Source of the DNA: Solidesulfovibrio aerotolerans
GTDB lineage: Bacteria; Desulfobacterota; Desulfovibrionia; Desulfovibrionales; Desulfovibrionaceae
NCBI RefSeq assembly: GCF_009856865.1
Contig: NZ_WVUD01000005.1
Span: 1-64,000, forward strand
DNA: 64,000 nt
Reading direction: 5' to 3'
Position 1 is the stretch's first letter. Each line of letters opens with the position of its first letter. Below the pieces are notes generated by a model. It was not told the DNA's origin, made no database searches, and saw nothing but the letters and a program-made list of their open reading frames with translations. Position numbers and translations under genes: made by a program. Shown here one piece after another: positions 36,291-43,920 of the stretch.

Positions 36291-37182
36291 GATGCGGTGG
36301 TCCTCCTGGCAAGGAAAGACCTCGCCCGGTCCGTGTGGGCCAGGCGAGGTCGCTTACTCATCGTGTTCGTATATTGCCGAAACCAAGTTCACAACCGTCG
36401 CGGCGTCGGATTGTTCCGGTCTTTGCGGCCGGTCCGCGCCCGAAGCACCCGGCAGGAAGGTATCTCCCCCCGCCCGGCGGGTTCCGGAGAGAACCTCCGG
36501 TTCCCGACTTCGCGGCGAGTCATCTCGCCGGGAGTGGGTTTCTGTGTGGTTTTGGCGCGACGTTCGCGCAAACTTTGTTCGCGGGTTTCCGTACTTCCGG
36601 GACCATTCCCCTGGGCGACGCCTCCTCCCCCGAGGGGGCTGCGTGTCGCGTACTCTGGGGCTATGGGCGATCGGGCAAGTCCTTTCGCCTTTACGGCCTT
36701 TTACCGGCCGTTCCTGCGGGCGACTCAATTCGCCGATTATGCACCTATCTGACCCATCGGCGTAAACCTCCACCTTGCGCCTTGGCGCGTTGTCTCGGTC
36801 CAATCCTCTCCCGGGTGGGAAGCCGGCGGGTCTCCGTGCGGCCCTTGTGCGCCGCGGCGCCGACATCCAGGCATGTGATCGACTGTCCTTGCATTCTGGC
36901 TGGCCGGCTCAGGCCGGTTCGCCATCCTACTGGGGCGACTCGATTCGCCGGGTATGGGAAACGGCATTCGTGACGGCGGTTCCTCCTGCTGGGGTTCGCC
37001 TCTTTCGAGGTTGCCGTTGATTCTCAAACTAATCCTTCCCGGCCGCTTGTAAAGTGAATTTTAGCTAAATTCCGGCCCGGGAAAAAACAGCCTGCGGCGG
37101 CGCGCAGGCAACGATTGACACGAAGCAACGCTTCGGGCCACCTCGCCAGGAGTAACCACTCGCCACGCCCAAGGAGCGCCCC
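36291..37182. other. 892-bp region of unexplained structured sequence
   Basis: No ordinary gene recognised. The minus strand has open frames at 36354-36866 and 36737-37027, but they overlap in different frames and give Arg/Pro/Gly-rich products without family resemblance. Three GGCGA-N6-TCGCC hairpins are present (36514-36529, 36719-36734, 36934-36949), plus a CCGGC/GCCGG hairpin (36904-36917), and an intrinsic terminator closes the left end. The most economical reading is an unannotated minus-strand transcript, either a structured RNA or a decayed gene. At 37055-37070 the TTTTAGCTAAA dyad is the likely control zone. Confidence 0.45.
36318..36351 (-). terminator. Intrinsic terminator ending a leftward transcript
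   Basis: GACCTCGCC (36318-36326) pairs with GGCGAGGTC (36343-36351). On the minus strand a T-rich tail follows (TTTCCTT). No recognised gene reads into it, so it marks the 3' end of the unexplained transcript in 36354-37030. Confidence 0.65.
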
Positions 37183-38169
37183 ATGCCCAGCCGTCCACGC
37201 ATCGTCGTCACCCGGGCCATCCCCGAACCCGGCCTGGACCTCTTGCGCCGCCACGCCGCGGTCTGGGTCAACCCCGAGGACCGCCCGCTGACCCGCGACG
37301 AACTGCTCACCCAGGCGGCCACGGCCCACGGGGTCATGGGCCTTTTGACCGACCGCATCGACGCCGGCTTTTTCGAGGCCGCGCCACTGCTTCGCGGCTA
37401 CGCCAACTACGCCGTGGGCTATGACAACATCGACGTGCCCGAGGCCACGCGCCGCGGCCTGCCCGTGTCCAACACCCCGGACGTGCTGACCCTGGCCACG
37501 GCCGAACTGGCCTTTGGCCTGCTGCTGGCTGCGGCCCGCCAGATCGTGGCCGCCGACGCCGTCATGCGCTCAGGTAACTGGCCGGGCTGGGGACCGCTGC
37601 AATTTATCGGCACGCAGTTAACGGGCCGCACCCTGGGCATTTTCGGCCCGGGGCGCATCGGGCTGGCTCTCGCCAGGCTCTCGCGCGGGTTTGACATGCC
37701 CATCGTGGCCTGCGGCGGCCGCAAACCCAACGACACCCTGGTGCGGGAACTGGGGGCCAGGTATCTGCCCTTCGAGGACTTTTTGGCCACGGCCGACGTC
37801 ATCGCCATCACCGCCCCCCTGACCCCACAGACCCGCCACGCCTTTGACGCCGCCGCCTTTGCCCGAATGAAGCCGACGGCCATCCTGGTCAACACCGGAC
37901 GCGGCCCCATCATCGACGAGGCCGCCCTGGTGACCGCGCTGGCGCACGGCCAAATCGCTGCCGCGGGCCTGGACGTCTACGAATTCGAGCCGCGTATGGC
38001 CGAGGGGCTGGCCGCGCTCAAAAATGTGGTCATAACACCCCACATCGGCTCGGCCACCCGGACAGCCCGCGACGGCATGGCCGTCCTGGCCGCCCAGAAT
38101 CTGCTGGCCATGCTGGACGGCACCACGCCGCCCACCTGTTTAAACCCCGAAGTGCTCGCCCGATCTTGA
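37183..38169 (+). CDS. D-2-hydroxyacid dehydrogenase (glycerate/hydroxypyruvate type)
   Basis: 328 aa. NAD(P)-dependent reduction of a 2-keto acid such as hydroxypyruvate or glyoxylate. NAD loop GIFGPGRIGLALARL; catalytic Arg in VNTGRGPIID, Glu in DVYEFEP and His in TPHIGSAT. The N-terminal part (YAVGYDNIDVPEATRRGLPVSNTPDVLT) is typical. CACGCCCAAGGAG precedes ATG. Exact substrate not decidable by eye. Stands alone before the CBS-transporter pair. Confidence 0.9.
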   Translation: MPSRPRIVVTRAIPEPGLDLLRRHAAVWVNPEDRPLTRDELLTQAATAHGVMGLLTDRIDAGFFEAAPLLRGYANYAVGYDNIDVPEATRRGLPVSNTPDVLTLATAELAFGLLLAAARQIVAADAVMRSGNWPGWGPLQFIGTQLTGRTLGIFGPGRIGLALARLSRGFDMPIVACGGRKPNDTLVRELGARYLPFEDFLATADVIAITAPLTPQTRHAFDAAAFARMKPTAILVNTGRGPIIDEAALVTALAHGQIAAAGLDVYEFEPRMAEGLAALKNVVITPHIGSATRTARDGMAVLAAQNLLAMLDGTTPPTCLNPEVLARS

Positions 38170-38242
38170 CATTTTTCGCAAATCCGGCGCATCCCTAGGG
38201 CGCGACCCAGGCACCGACGTTGCCGCGTCGCAAGGAGCAATT

Positions 38243-38692
38243 ATGCGCGTACGCGAAATGATGCGGGATACCCTGGCGACCGTCGGCCCCGATGCCTCCT
38301 TTGCCACCCTCACCGCTGCCCATCGCCGCCGCGATTCCAGGCTGGTCTACGTGGTGGACGCGGCCGGGAAGCTGCTTGGCGTGGTGAGCTGCTACGACCT
38401 TCTGCGGGCCGCCCTGCCCTTTTTCGTCGATTCCAACCTGGCCCGGGCGCTGCCTGAAGACGCCGCTGTCGTCTGCGAGGGCTTTGCCGCCTGCCGCAAC
38501 AAAACCGCTGCCGACGTCATGAATCGCCAGGTTGTCTCGGTTGGCCAGGACGATTCCTTTTTTGCCGCCGAGGTTTTGTTTACCGAAGGCAAGTTTAACG
38601 TGTTGCCGGTGGTTGACGCCGAGGGCCGGGTCGTGGGCGAAATCACCCGCCGGCGCATCCTCGATTTCCTGGCCAGACGCTGCGGCCTGTAG
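38243..38692 (+). CDS. Tandem CBS-domain protein
   Basis: 149 aa made of two CBS domains (about 1-60 and 85-148: VREMMRDTLATVGPDASF, then AADVMNRQVVSVGQDDSF). CBS pairs bind adenosine nucleotides and gate partner proteins. AAGGAG 7 nt before ATG 38243. It is 18 nt ahead of an ion-transporter gene, so it probably senses energy state for that transporter. Confidence 0.9.
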   Translation: MRVREMMRDTLATVGPDASFATLTAAHRRRDSRLVYVVDAAGKLLGVVSCYDLLRAALPFFVDSNLARALPEDAAVVCEGFAACRNKTAADVMNRQVVSVGQDDSFFAAEVLFTEGKFNVLPVVDAEGRVVGEITRRRILDFLARRCGL

Positions 38693-38710
38693 CACGGAGA
38701 AAGGTTCCCT

Positions 38711-40048
38711 ATGTTCTGGATCGCCACCGCCATCTTTGTCGCGGCCTATGTCGTCATCGTCTCGGAAAAGATCAACAAGACCAAGGTGGCCCTTTTCGGC
38801 GCGGCGCTGACCCTGGCCACCAAGGTGCTCACCCAGCACGACGCCTTCCACGACGCCGATCTGGGTGTGGACTGGAACGTGGTCTTTTTGCTCATTTCCA
38901 TGATGATCATGGTCAACATCATGACCAAGACGGGCGTGTTCCAGTACGTGGCCGTCAAAGCCGCCAAGATCGCCAAGGGCGAACCCTTTGCCATCATGGC
39001 CATTTTTGCCGTGGTCACGGCCGTGGCCTCGGCCTTTTTGGACAACGTCACCACCGTCCTGCTTCTGGCCCCGGTCACACTCCTGGTGGCCCAGGAGCTG
39101 GAAATCGACCCCGTGCCCTATCTTATCACCGAAGCGCTGGCCTCCAACATTGGCGGCACGGCAACGCTCATCGGCGATCCGCCCAACATCATGATCGCCT
39201 CCAAGGCCGGCCTTGATTTCATGGATTTCCTCATCCACCTCGCCCCGGCCATCGTCGTTATCATGGCGGCCTGGATGCTGGCCTGGAAGGTTATCTTCGG
39301 CAAACGCCTGACCGTTGGCGCGGCCCAGAAAGCCCGCATCCTGGCCATGGACGAGCGGGCGCTGATCCGCGACCCGGCGCTGCTCAAAAAAAGCGGCCTG
39401 ATCCTCGGCCTGACCATCGCGGGCTTTACCCTGCACGGCTTTCTCGGCTTCGAGCCGGCCACCATCGCCCTGCTCGGGGCCTCCACCCTGCTCCTGGTCT
39501 CTGGCCAAGATCCGCAGAAGGTGCTTGAGGAAGTGGAGTGGCCCACCATCTTTTTTTTCATCGGCCTGTTCATCATCATCGGCGGCACGGTCAAAGCCGG
39601 GCTGATCGGGGTCTTTTCCCAGAAGGTCATCGCCCTGACCAACCCCACCCAGGACTCCATGCTGGTTCTGTCCATGGTCATGGTCTGGTTTTCCGGCATC
39701 GCCTCGGCCATCGTTGACAACATTCCCTTTGTGGCCACCATGAATCCGCTGTTGGCCGAACTGGCCGAGAAGGTTCTCGGCCCGGCCACCGGCCTGTCCG
39801 GCCCGGCCCTGTACACCCATCCGACCATGCTGCCGGTGTGGTGGGCCTTGGCCCTGGGGGCGTGTCTTGGCGGCAACGGCACGGCCATCGGGGCCTCGGC
39901 CAACGTCATCGTGGTCGGGCTGTCCCAAAAGGCCGGCCACACCATCACCTTTGCCCGTTTTTTCAAATACGGCGCGCCGGTGACCTTGGGCACCATCACC
40001 ATCGCCATGGGCTACATCTATCTGCGCTACTACGTCCTTCGCTGGTAG
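38711..40048 (+). CDS. ArsB/NhaD-superfamily permease
   Basis: 445 aa, about 11-12 membrane helices. Ion-transporter superfamily signature in both halves: SAFLDNVTTVLLLAPVT with SNIGGTATLIGDPPNIMIA, and ASAIVDNIPFVATMNPL with GACLGGNGTAIGASANVI. These hairpins bind the substrate in NhaD-type Na+/H+ antiporters and related anion carriers. A central loop (about 195-230) is cytoplasmic. Substrate not decidable; Na+/H+ exchange or dicarboxylate transport are both possible. CBS gene upstream is a likely regulator. Confidence 0.87.
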   Translation: MFWIATAIFVAAYVVIVSEKINKTKVALFGAALTLATKVLTQHDAFHDADLGVDWNVVFLLISMMIMVNIMTKTGVFQYVAVKAAKIAKGEPFAIMAIFAVVTAVASAFLDNVTTVLLLAPVTLLVAQELEIDPVPYLITEALASNIGGTATLIGDPPNIMIASKAGLDFMDFLIHLAPAIVVIMAAWMLAWKVIFGKRLTVGAAQKARILAMDERALIRDPALLKKSGLILGLTIAGFTLHGFLGFEPATIALLGASTLLLVSGQDPQKVLEEVEWPTIFFFIGLFIIIGGTVKAGLIGVFSQKVIALTNPTQDSMLVLSMVMVWFSGIASAIVDNIPFVATMNPLLAELAEKVLGPATGLSGPALYTHPTMLPVWWALALGACLGGNGTAIGASANVIVVGLSQKAGHTITFARFFKYGAPVTLGTITIAMGYIYLRYYVLRW

Positions 40049-40445
40049 CCCTGACGCCGAGACGGCGCACGGTGTCCGGGCCCCCTGCCCAGGCCACCGT
40101 CGTCGCCAGCGGACCGGCCACGCCTCCTGGCCTTGTCCCTGCCCCTGCCCCCGGACGCAGCACCCTGACTCTGGAACACATTGGCCGGCCGGTTCGCCGG
40201 GCGAACGCTTCGCCCGGCCGGGCGTTACCCTTACCCGCTCCCCTCCCCCTGGCTCACGGATTCCATTATTTCTGGAACGACTCCGCCCTATTCCACAGCT
40301 TCGGGCTCAAAAATCCAGCTCTATAAAAAATACTGAACTTTTTAAGTGCGATAGAAGAATCCGGCGGGTTGGCACGCGCTATGCTTAGGAGAACAGCATG
40401 AGTCGCCAGGAAGCAACAAACATTTTACATACGGAGAATAAGACC
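40049..40445. other. Intergenic region before the Flp pilin gene
   Basis: No gene seen. A perfect 10-bp hairpin, GCCGGGCGAA/TTCGCCCGGC with loop CGC, lies at 40196-40218 without a T run. 40320-40350 is AT-rich, suited to activator binding or bending, and the sigma-54 promoter of the pilin follows. Confidence 0.55.
40370..40385 (+). promoter_or_regulatory. Sigma-54 (RpoN) promoter of the pilin gene
   Basis: TGGCACGCGCTATGCT has GG and GC separated by exactly 10 bases, matching TGGCAC-N5-TTGCW well in the -24 part. Predicted start of transcription is near 40396. That leaves the ATG at 40398 without a leader, and so supports the ATG at 40446. Confidence 0.75.
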
Positions 40446-40619
40446 ATGCTGACCACCATCGCCGCTTTCATCCGGGACGAAGAAGGTGCCACGGCCGTTG
40501 AATACGGGCTCATGGCCGCTCTGATCGCCGCTGTCATCATCGCCGCCGTCACCAGCATCGGCTCCAACCTCAAGGACGTTTTCGACAACGTTGCCAGCAA
40601 GCTGACCGTCGCCTCCTAA
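40446..40619 (+). CDS. Flp/Fap-type (Tad) pilin
   Basis: 57 aa. Type IVb prepilin: a short leader with charged residues (MLTTIAAFIRDEEG), cleavage between G and A, then mature ATAVEYGLMAALIAAVIIAAV with the Glu at +5 needed for assembly. CGGAG lies 9 nt before ATG 40446. An upstream ATG at 40398 also has AGGAG, but that site is upstream of the predicted sigma-54 start. Tad assembly genes are not in the window. A strong terminator follows. Confidence 0.92.
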   Translation: MLTTIAAFIRDEEGATAVEYGLMAALIAAVIIAAVTSIGSNLKDVFDNVASKLTVAS

Positions 40620-40639
40620 GGCCCACATGTTTTGCCGCC

Positions 40640-40674
40640 AAAAGGCCGTCTCCCGGCGAGGAGACGGCCTTTTT
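40640..40674 (+). terminator. Intrinsic terminator of the pilin gene
   Basis: AAAAGGCCGTCTCC / GGAGACGGCCTTTT stem with CGGCGA loop and T tail, 20 nt after the pilin stop. Confidence 0.93.
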
Positions 40675-40829
40675 GTTGCGCAGCCAACACCTTTTGGCCC
40701 CAGCGATACGGCCCGCAACACCCCCGGACACGAACCTTTTCGTTTGCTGCAGACAGCACCCTTTGGCATGGTTTCCTAGCGAGGAGCCATTCAGGCACGT
40801 CAACCCCCACCCGCCAAGGGAGAACAGCC

Positions 40830-41039
40830 ATGAGCTTCACCGTCCACGCCCCCTCCCCAACGACCGAGGAACCCCGGTTCGACTGCATCTTTTGCGACAA
40901 ACCGGCGCTGGTGTCCTCTGAAGCAGCCCGCACGGAAACCACCCGGACAGTGGAAGTGTTCTGCCGCCACTGCGGGGCCAGAAAGACCATGGGCACCCGT
41001 AAAAATACCGACGGCTCGCTCTGGGAAATGGCCGACTAG
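40830..41039 (+). CDS. Small zinc-finger-like protein
   Basis: 69 aa, AAGGGAG 8 nt before ATG. Two CxxC pairs 27 residues apart (DCIFCDKP and FCRHCGARK) suggest one zinc ribbon. No other domain. Probably a small regulator or nucleic-acid binding protein; no family name is claimed. Followed by a hairpin terminator. Confidence 0.72.
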   Translation: MSFTVHAPSPTTEEPRFDCIFCDKPALVSSEAARTETTRTVEVFCRHCGARKTMGTRKNTDGSLWEMAD

Positions 41040-41082
41040 CTCCCCGCGCCACGTCCACAGCCGTGGGGTACGCACCAACGAC

Positions 41083-41109
41083 AACGGCCTCCTGTGCAGG
41101 AGGCCGTTT
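41083..41109. terminator. Hairpin between convergent small genes
   Basis: AACGGCCTCCT / AGGAGGCCGTT with loop GTGC, 45 nt after the zinc-finger gene; only TTT follows, so it is a moderate terminator. It may serve both the gene at 40830 and that at 41126. Confidence 0.7.
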
Positions 41110-41125
41110 GGCGTAAACGCTTACC

Positions 41126-41434
41126 CTACCAGCCGTAGCGCGGCGGCGGAGGATAATAATAGGCCGGCGGAGGATAGTAGCCGGGAGGCGGCGGGTAATA
41201 CCCGGGAGGCGGCGGATAATACACCGGCGGCGGTGCGGCGTAGACCCGAGGCGGCGGGGCGTAATACGGCGCAGCCAGCAAGCCGCCGACGACGCCGCCA
41301 ACTATCCCGGCCCCGAGGGCGACTCCCAGCCCGGGGCCAGGCCCATAATACCCCCCCCTGCGCGGTTGCGCAGAAGCGACGCTTGCTGCCAGCAGCAGGC
41401 TGGTCAGGGCCAGCAGGAGAATTTTCTTGTACAT
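41126..41434 (-). CDS. Exported glycine-zipper protein with Tyr-Pro repeats
   Basis: 102 aa. ATG 41434 with GAGGA 9 nt upstream. Signal peptide KILLLALTSLLLAASVASA; then a glycine zipper (GLGVALGAGIVGGVVGGLL) that could insert in a membrane; then a tail of YYPPPPG-type repeats (three to five units) to the end. Similar small Gly-zipper/Pro-Tyr proteins are envelope components of unknown role. Single leftward gene. Confidence 0.78.
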   Translation of the reverse strand: MYKKILLLALTSLLLAASVASAQPRRGGYYGPGPGLGVALGAGIVGGVVGGLLAAPYYAPPPRVYAAPPPVYYPPPPGYYPPPPGYYPPPAYYYPPPPRYGW

Positions 41435-41566
41435 ACGCTGTATCCTCGAACCTCTTGCCCATGTTTCAGGTTGCGGCCCTTGGGCAGGGCCTGCCTGAGA
41501 GATAAGCACGAACTGTCCGTTGACCAGGACGACCTGGGTGGACCAGAGACGAGGGAGCGACGGCCG

Positions 41567-41830
41567 TTAGCGCGCCGCGCCGGCAACGCCGCCCAACTCC
41601 GGCGGTCTTTTCCAGGAAATTTCCAGATGAAAGGTTTCGGCGTCCTTGTTGGTGGCGGCTTTGACGACCACGTTGACGCGCGGGCACGGATGCAGGAGGA
41701 GGGCTTCGTCCCCAACCTGCACGGCAAGCTTCCCGTTTTTCATGTCGGCAATGAGCTGTTCCAGGACGACACTCAGGTCGGCACACTGCATGACACCTTC
41801 GATCTTGATCTTTTGCTTGTCCTTTTCCAC
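41567..41830 (-). CDS. Amphi-Trp domain protein
   Basis: 87 aa. GTG start at 41830 with AGGAGG 8 nt upstream. KIKIEGVMQCADLSVVLEQLIADMKNGKLAVQ and the end FHLEISWKRP match the small amphi-Trp domain, named for its amphipathic strands and conserved Trp. Function of the family is unknown. It lies 23 nt after the gene at 41854 in the same direction, so it is probably the third gene of the ParA operon. Confidence 0.8.
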   Translation of the reverse strand: MEKDKQKIKIEGVMQCADLSVVLEQLIADMKNGKLAVQVGDEALLLHPCPRVNVVVKAATNKDAETFHLEISWKRPPELGGVAGAAR

Positions 41831-41853
41831 GAAACGAGCCTCCTGGCTAACGC

Positions 41854-42963
41854 TTAGCCGGTAATTTCAAACGCGACGCAGCGCCCCTGGGCCAGCCGCA
41901 CAGACCCGCCGCGTCCCAGGACAAACGTGACCAGCGGTTTGAGCGCCTCCAGACCCAGACGGACTTGCGGCAAGCGGTTGCGGAAAAAATCGCCATTGTC
42001 GAAGAGTTCCAGGACGTGCCTGTCGGCTGCGCCTTTGCGCAGGCGGGCCGTCAACACCGGCAACGGACCGCAATCCTCCCCCGGGCGACAGGCAAACTGA
42101 TCCGGCCGGGCCGTGGGCAGGACGATGCGTTGCAGGGCGTGGCTGAAATACAGGATTTTTTCCACCGGCACGGCACCGGCGGCAGCATCGACCACAACGT
42201 GCAGGGCACCCGGATCGTCGGGGACAAAGGCATCGAGGACGCTGCGAAAAAAGAGCGTCAACGCGTGTTCTCCCTGGAGCAGGGAATCCGGCTCGCAGGA
42301 GGCACTGGCAGCGTCACTGTGCGCCAGCGGCGTCTCGTGCGGCGCAGGAGACGCCACCGGGGCAGCATACGGCGCGACAGACGGGATGGCCGGTTCGGTT
42401 GGCGGCTGGAAGGCCATACCGAGCGCATCCGGTTGCGACGGCACCGTCAGCACCGACGGCGCGGCTGACGCGGCGTCTGTCGGCGCAGCCGGTTCGGTTG
42501 GCGGCTGGAAGGCCGCACCGAGCGCATCCGGTTGCGACGGCACCGTCAACACCGGCGGCGCGGCAGACTCAGAGGCTGTCGGCGCAGCCGGTTCGGTTGG
42601 CGGCTGAAACGCCGCACCGAGCGCATCCGGTTGCGACGGCACCGTCAGCACCGACGGCGCGGCAGACGCGGCGGCTGGCTCGGGGGCGGCCGGCGACGGC
42701 TCCCCGGCCGCAGCTTCCTGGACCTCGGCCATAGCAAGCGGCCCCCCGGGCGCGACCGCGGCCTCGGCCACCGGCGCGAGCGTTTCCGGTGTTTGCAGAT
42801 TGCGGGTGTCGTCAGCCTGTGGCGGTGTCGCCGAGGCCTCAGGTGCCAAAGGCTGGCCGGCCCCGGCGGCCTTTTTTTTCGCAGGCTTGCGGCCGGCAGC
42901 AGGAGTTTTGGGCTTGGCTGCGTCTTGCAAAGGATCACGGCCGAGACGGGAACGTGTTGCCAT
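41854..42963 (-). CDS. Repeat-bearing protein with degenerate HATPase-like C-terminus, ParA partner
   Basis: 369 aa, 9 nt after parA. N-terminus is Lys/Ala/Pro-rich. Residues about 95-190 are three tandem 33-aa copies built on VLTVPSQPDALGAAFQPPTEP, then a Ser/Ala/Pro linker. The last ~140 residues (from HALTLFFRSVLDAFVPDD) form a compact domain. Strand-helix order and LELFDNGDFF, VRLGLEALKPLVTFVLGRGGSV recall the G boxes of a histidine-kinase ATPase but the glycines needed for ATP are missing. May be a cargo or adaptor for ParA. Family call is an inference. Confidence 0.65.
   Translation of the reverse strand: MATRSRLGRDPLQDAAKPKTPAAGRKPAKKKAAGAGQPLAPEASATPPQADDTRNLQTPETLAPVAEAAVAPGGPLAMAEVQEAAAGEPSPAAPEPAAASAAPSVLTVPSQPDALGAAFQPPTEPAAPTASESAAPPVLTVPSQPDALGAAFQPPTEPAAPTDAASAAPSVLTVPSQPDALGMAFQPPTEPAIPSVAPYAAPVASPAPHETPLAHSDAASASCEPDSLLQGEHALTLFFRSVLDAFVPDDPGALHVVVDAAAGAVPVEKILYFSHALQRIVLPTARPDQFACRPGEDCGPLPVLTARLRKGAADRHVLELFDNGDFFRNRLPQVRLGLEALKPLVTFVLGRGGSVRLAQGRCVAFEITG
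42391..42687. repeat. Three 99-bp tandem repeats inside the ParA-partner gene
   Basis: Copies begin at 42391, 42490 and 42589 (each starting CGGTTCGGTT) and differ at few positions. The period of 99 keeps the frame and gives the three 33-aa protein repeats. Confidence 0.9.
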
Positions 42964-42972
42964 ACGACATCC

Positions 42973-43776
42973 TTATTGCCGGGCGGCGGCTGCCCCGCCC
43001 GGAGTTGGTTGGCCGAGTCGAACCGCCAGTTCCCGGCACAGAGCGGTAAAATCCGCCGCCCCGGCGCTTCGTGGCGCATACCTGAAAATATCCTGCCCAA
43101 AGCTGGGTGCTTCGGCCAGGGCGATGTTTTCCCGAATCGCCGTGGCGAACGCCGTCCCGGGGAAATGCTGCCGCACCAACTCCCGGACCTCGCGGTGCAG
43201 GCGCTTTTGGGCGCTGTAGCGGTTGAGCACGACACCGACCACGTCCGGCCCGCCCGACGTCCCCGACAACTCGGCCAACGTCTCCATAAGCCAGGCCAGA
43301 CTTTGCATGGCCAAAAAATCCGGGGTCATGGGCACCAGCACCCCGGTTGCCGCCGCCAGCACCTGGCGCGTCAGCGGCCCCAGATGGGGCGGGCAATCAA
43401 TGATGACGATATCGACCCCGGGCAGCGTGTCCAGGGCGCTTGCAAGCTTGTGCGACCCAACCGCAGCTCCGGCCAGCCGCGTTTCCGTTGCGGCCAGGGC
43501 GGCGCTGCCGGGCAACAGGTGCAATTGCCCCAGGTCGGCCACGGCCTGGGCCAAGGTGAGCCGCCCGTCCAGGACGCCGGCCAGTCCGTCGAGGTCTGCC
43601 GCGACCAGCCCCAGGGAGGCGGTCAGATGGGCTTGCGGATCGGCGTCCACGGCCAGCACGCGCCAGCCCAGCCGGGCCAGCCCGGCGGCCAGATTGACAC
43701 TGCAGGTGGTCTTGCCCACCCCGCCTTTGTGGTTGAGGCAGGCGAGGCGCGGGATATGGCTCACGGGAGGGTGCAT
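42973..43776 (-). CDS. ParA/Soj-family ATPase
   Basis: 267 aa. Deviant Walker A NHKGGVGKTTCSVNLA, Walker A' VDADPQAHLT and Walker B VIIDCPPHLG, the ParA/MinD set. Such ATPases position DNA or protein arrays. No ParB gene or parS site lies beside it, and the operon partners are the repeat protein and the amphi-Trp protein, so protein positioning (chemoreceptor or pilus machinery) is more likely than plasmid partition. No clear Shine-Dalgarno; a Pho-box-like sequence ends 22 nt before the start. Confidence 0.9.
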   Translation of the reverse strand: MHPPVSHIPRLACLNHKGGVGKTTCSVNLAAGLARLGWRVLAVDADPQAHLTASLGLVAADLDGLAGVLDGRLTLAQAVADLGQLHLLPGSAALAATETRLAGAAVGSHKLASALDTLPGVDIVIIDCPPHLGPLTRQVLAAATGVLVPMTPDFLAMQSLAWLMETLAELSGTSGGPDVVGVVLNRYSAQKRLHREVRELVRQHFPGTAFATAIRENIALAEAPSFGQDIFRYAPRSAGAADFTALCRELAVRLGQPTPGGAAAARQ

Positions 43777-43798
43777 TGGCCCAGAATGCCCCGGGCCT

Positions 43799-43816
43799 GT
43801 GACATTTTAACGACAG
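43799..43816 (-). promoter_or_regulatory. Pho-box-like sequence upstream of parA
   Basis: Minus strand CTGTCGTTAAAATGTCAC: two 7-bp repeats (CTGTCGT, ATGTCAC) with 4 bp between, the layout of a PhoB site (CTGTCAT-N4-CTGTCAT). It ends 22 nt from the parA ATG. It is also partly palindromic (CCTGT/ACAGG), so another factor is possible. Confidence 0.45.
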
Positions 43817-43846
43817 GGGCCGCACAGGCGCTGTTTCGACGCCGCA

Positions 43847-43864
43847 ACGTCACGGACCGGTCAT
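43847..43864 (+). promoter_or_regulatory. Pho-box-like sequence upstream of the radical SAM gene
   Basis: ACGTCACGGACCGGTCAT: repeats ACGTCAC and CGGTCAT around GGAC, 11-bp period. It shares GTCACGGA with the sites at 47879 and 49053. It ends 56 nt before the GTG at 43921. Confidence 0.5.
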
Positions 43865-43920
43865 GGCCCTGCACCCGCAGGCCGCTAGAGGCTTAAGCAA
43901 AACGCCGCTGCGAGGGAACC

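Noticed and set aside
36291-37182. tmRNA, RNase P RNA, SRP RNA or a group II intron in the long gap
   Set aside because: I looked for the tRNA-like ends of tmRNA, the conserved RNase P core boxes, the SRP tetraloop helix and a domain V hairpin on both strands and found none.
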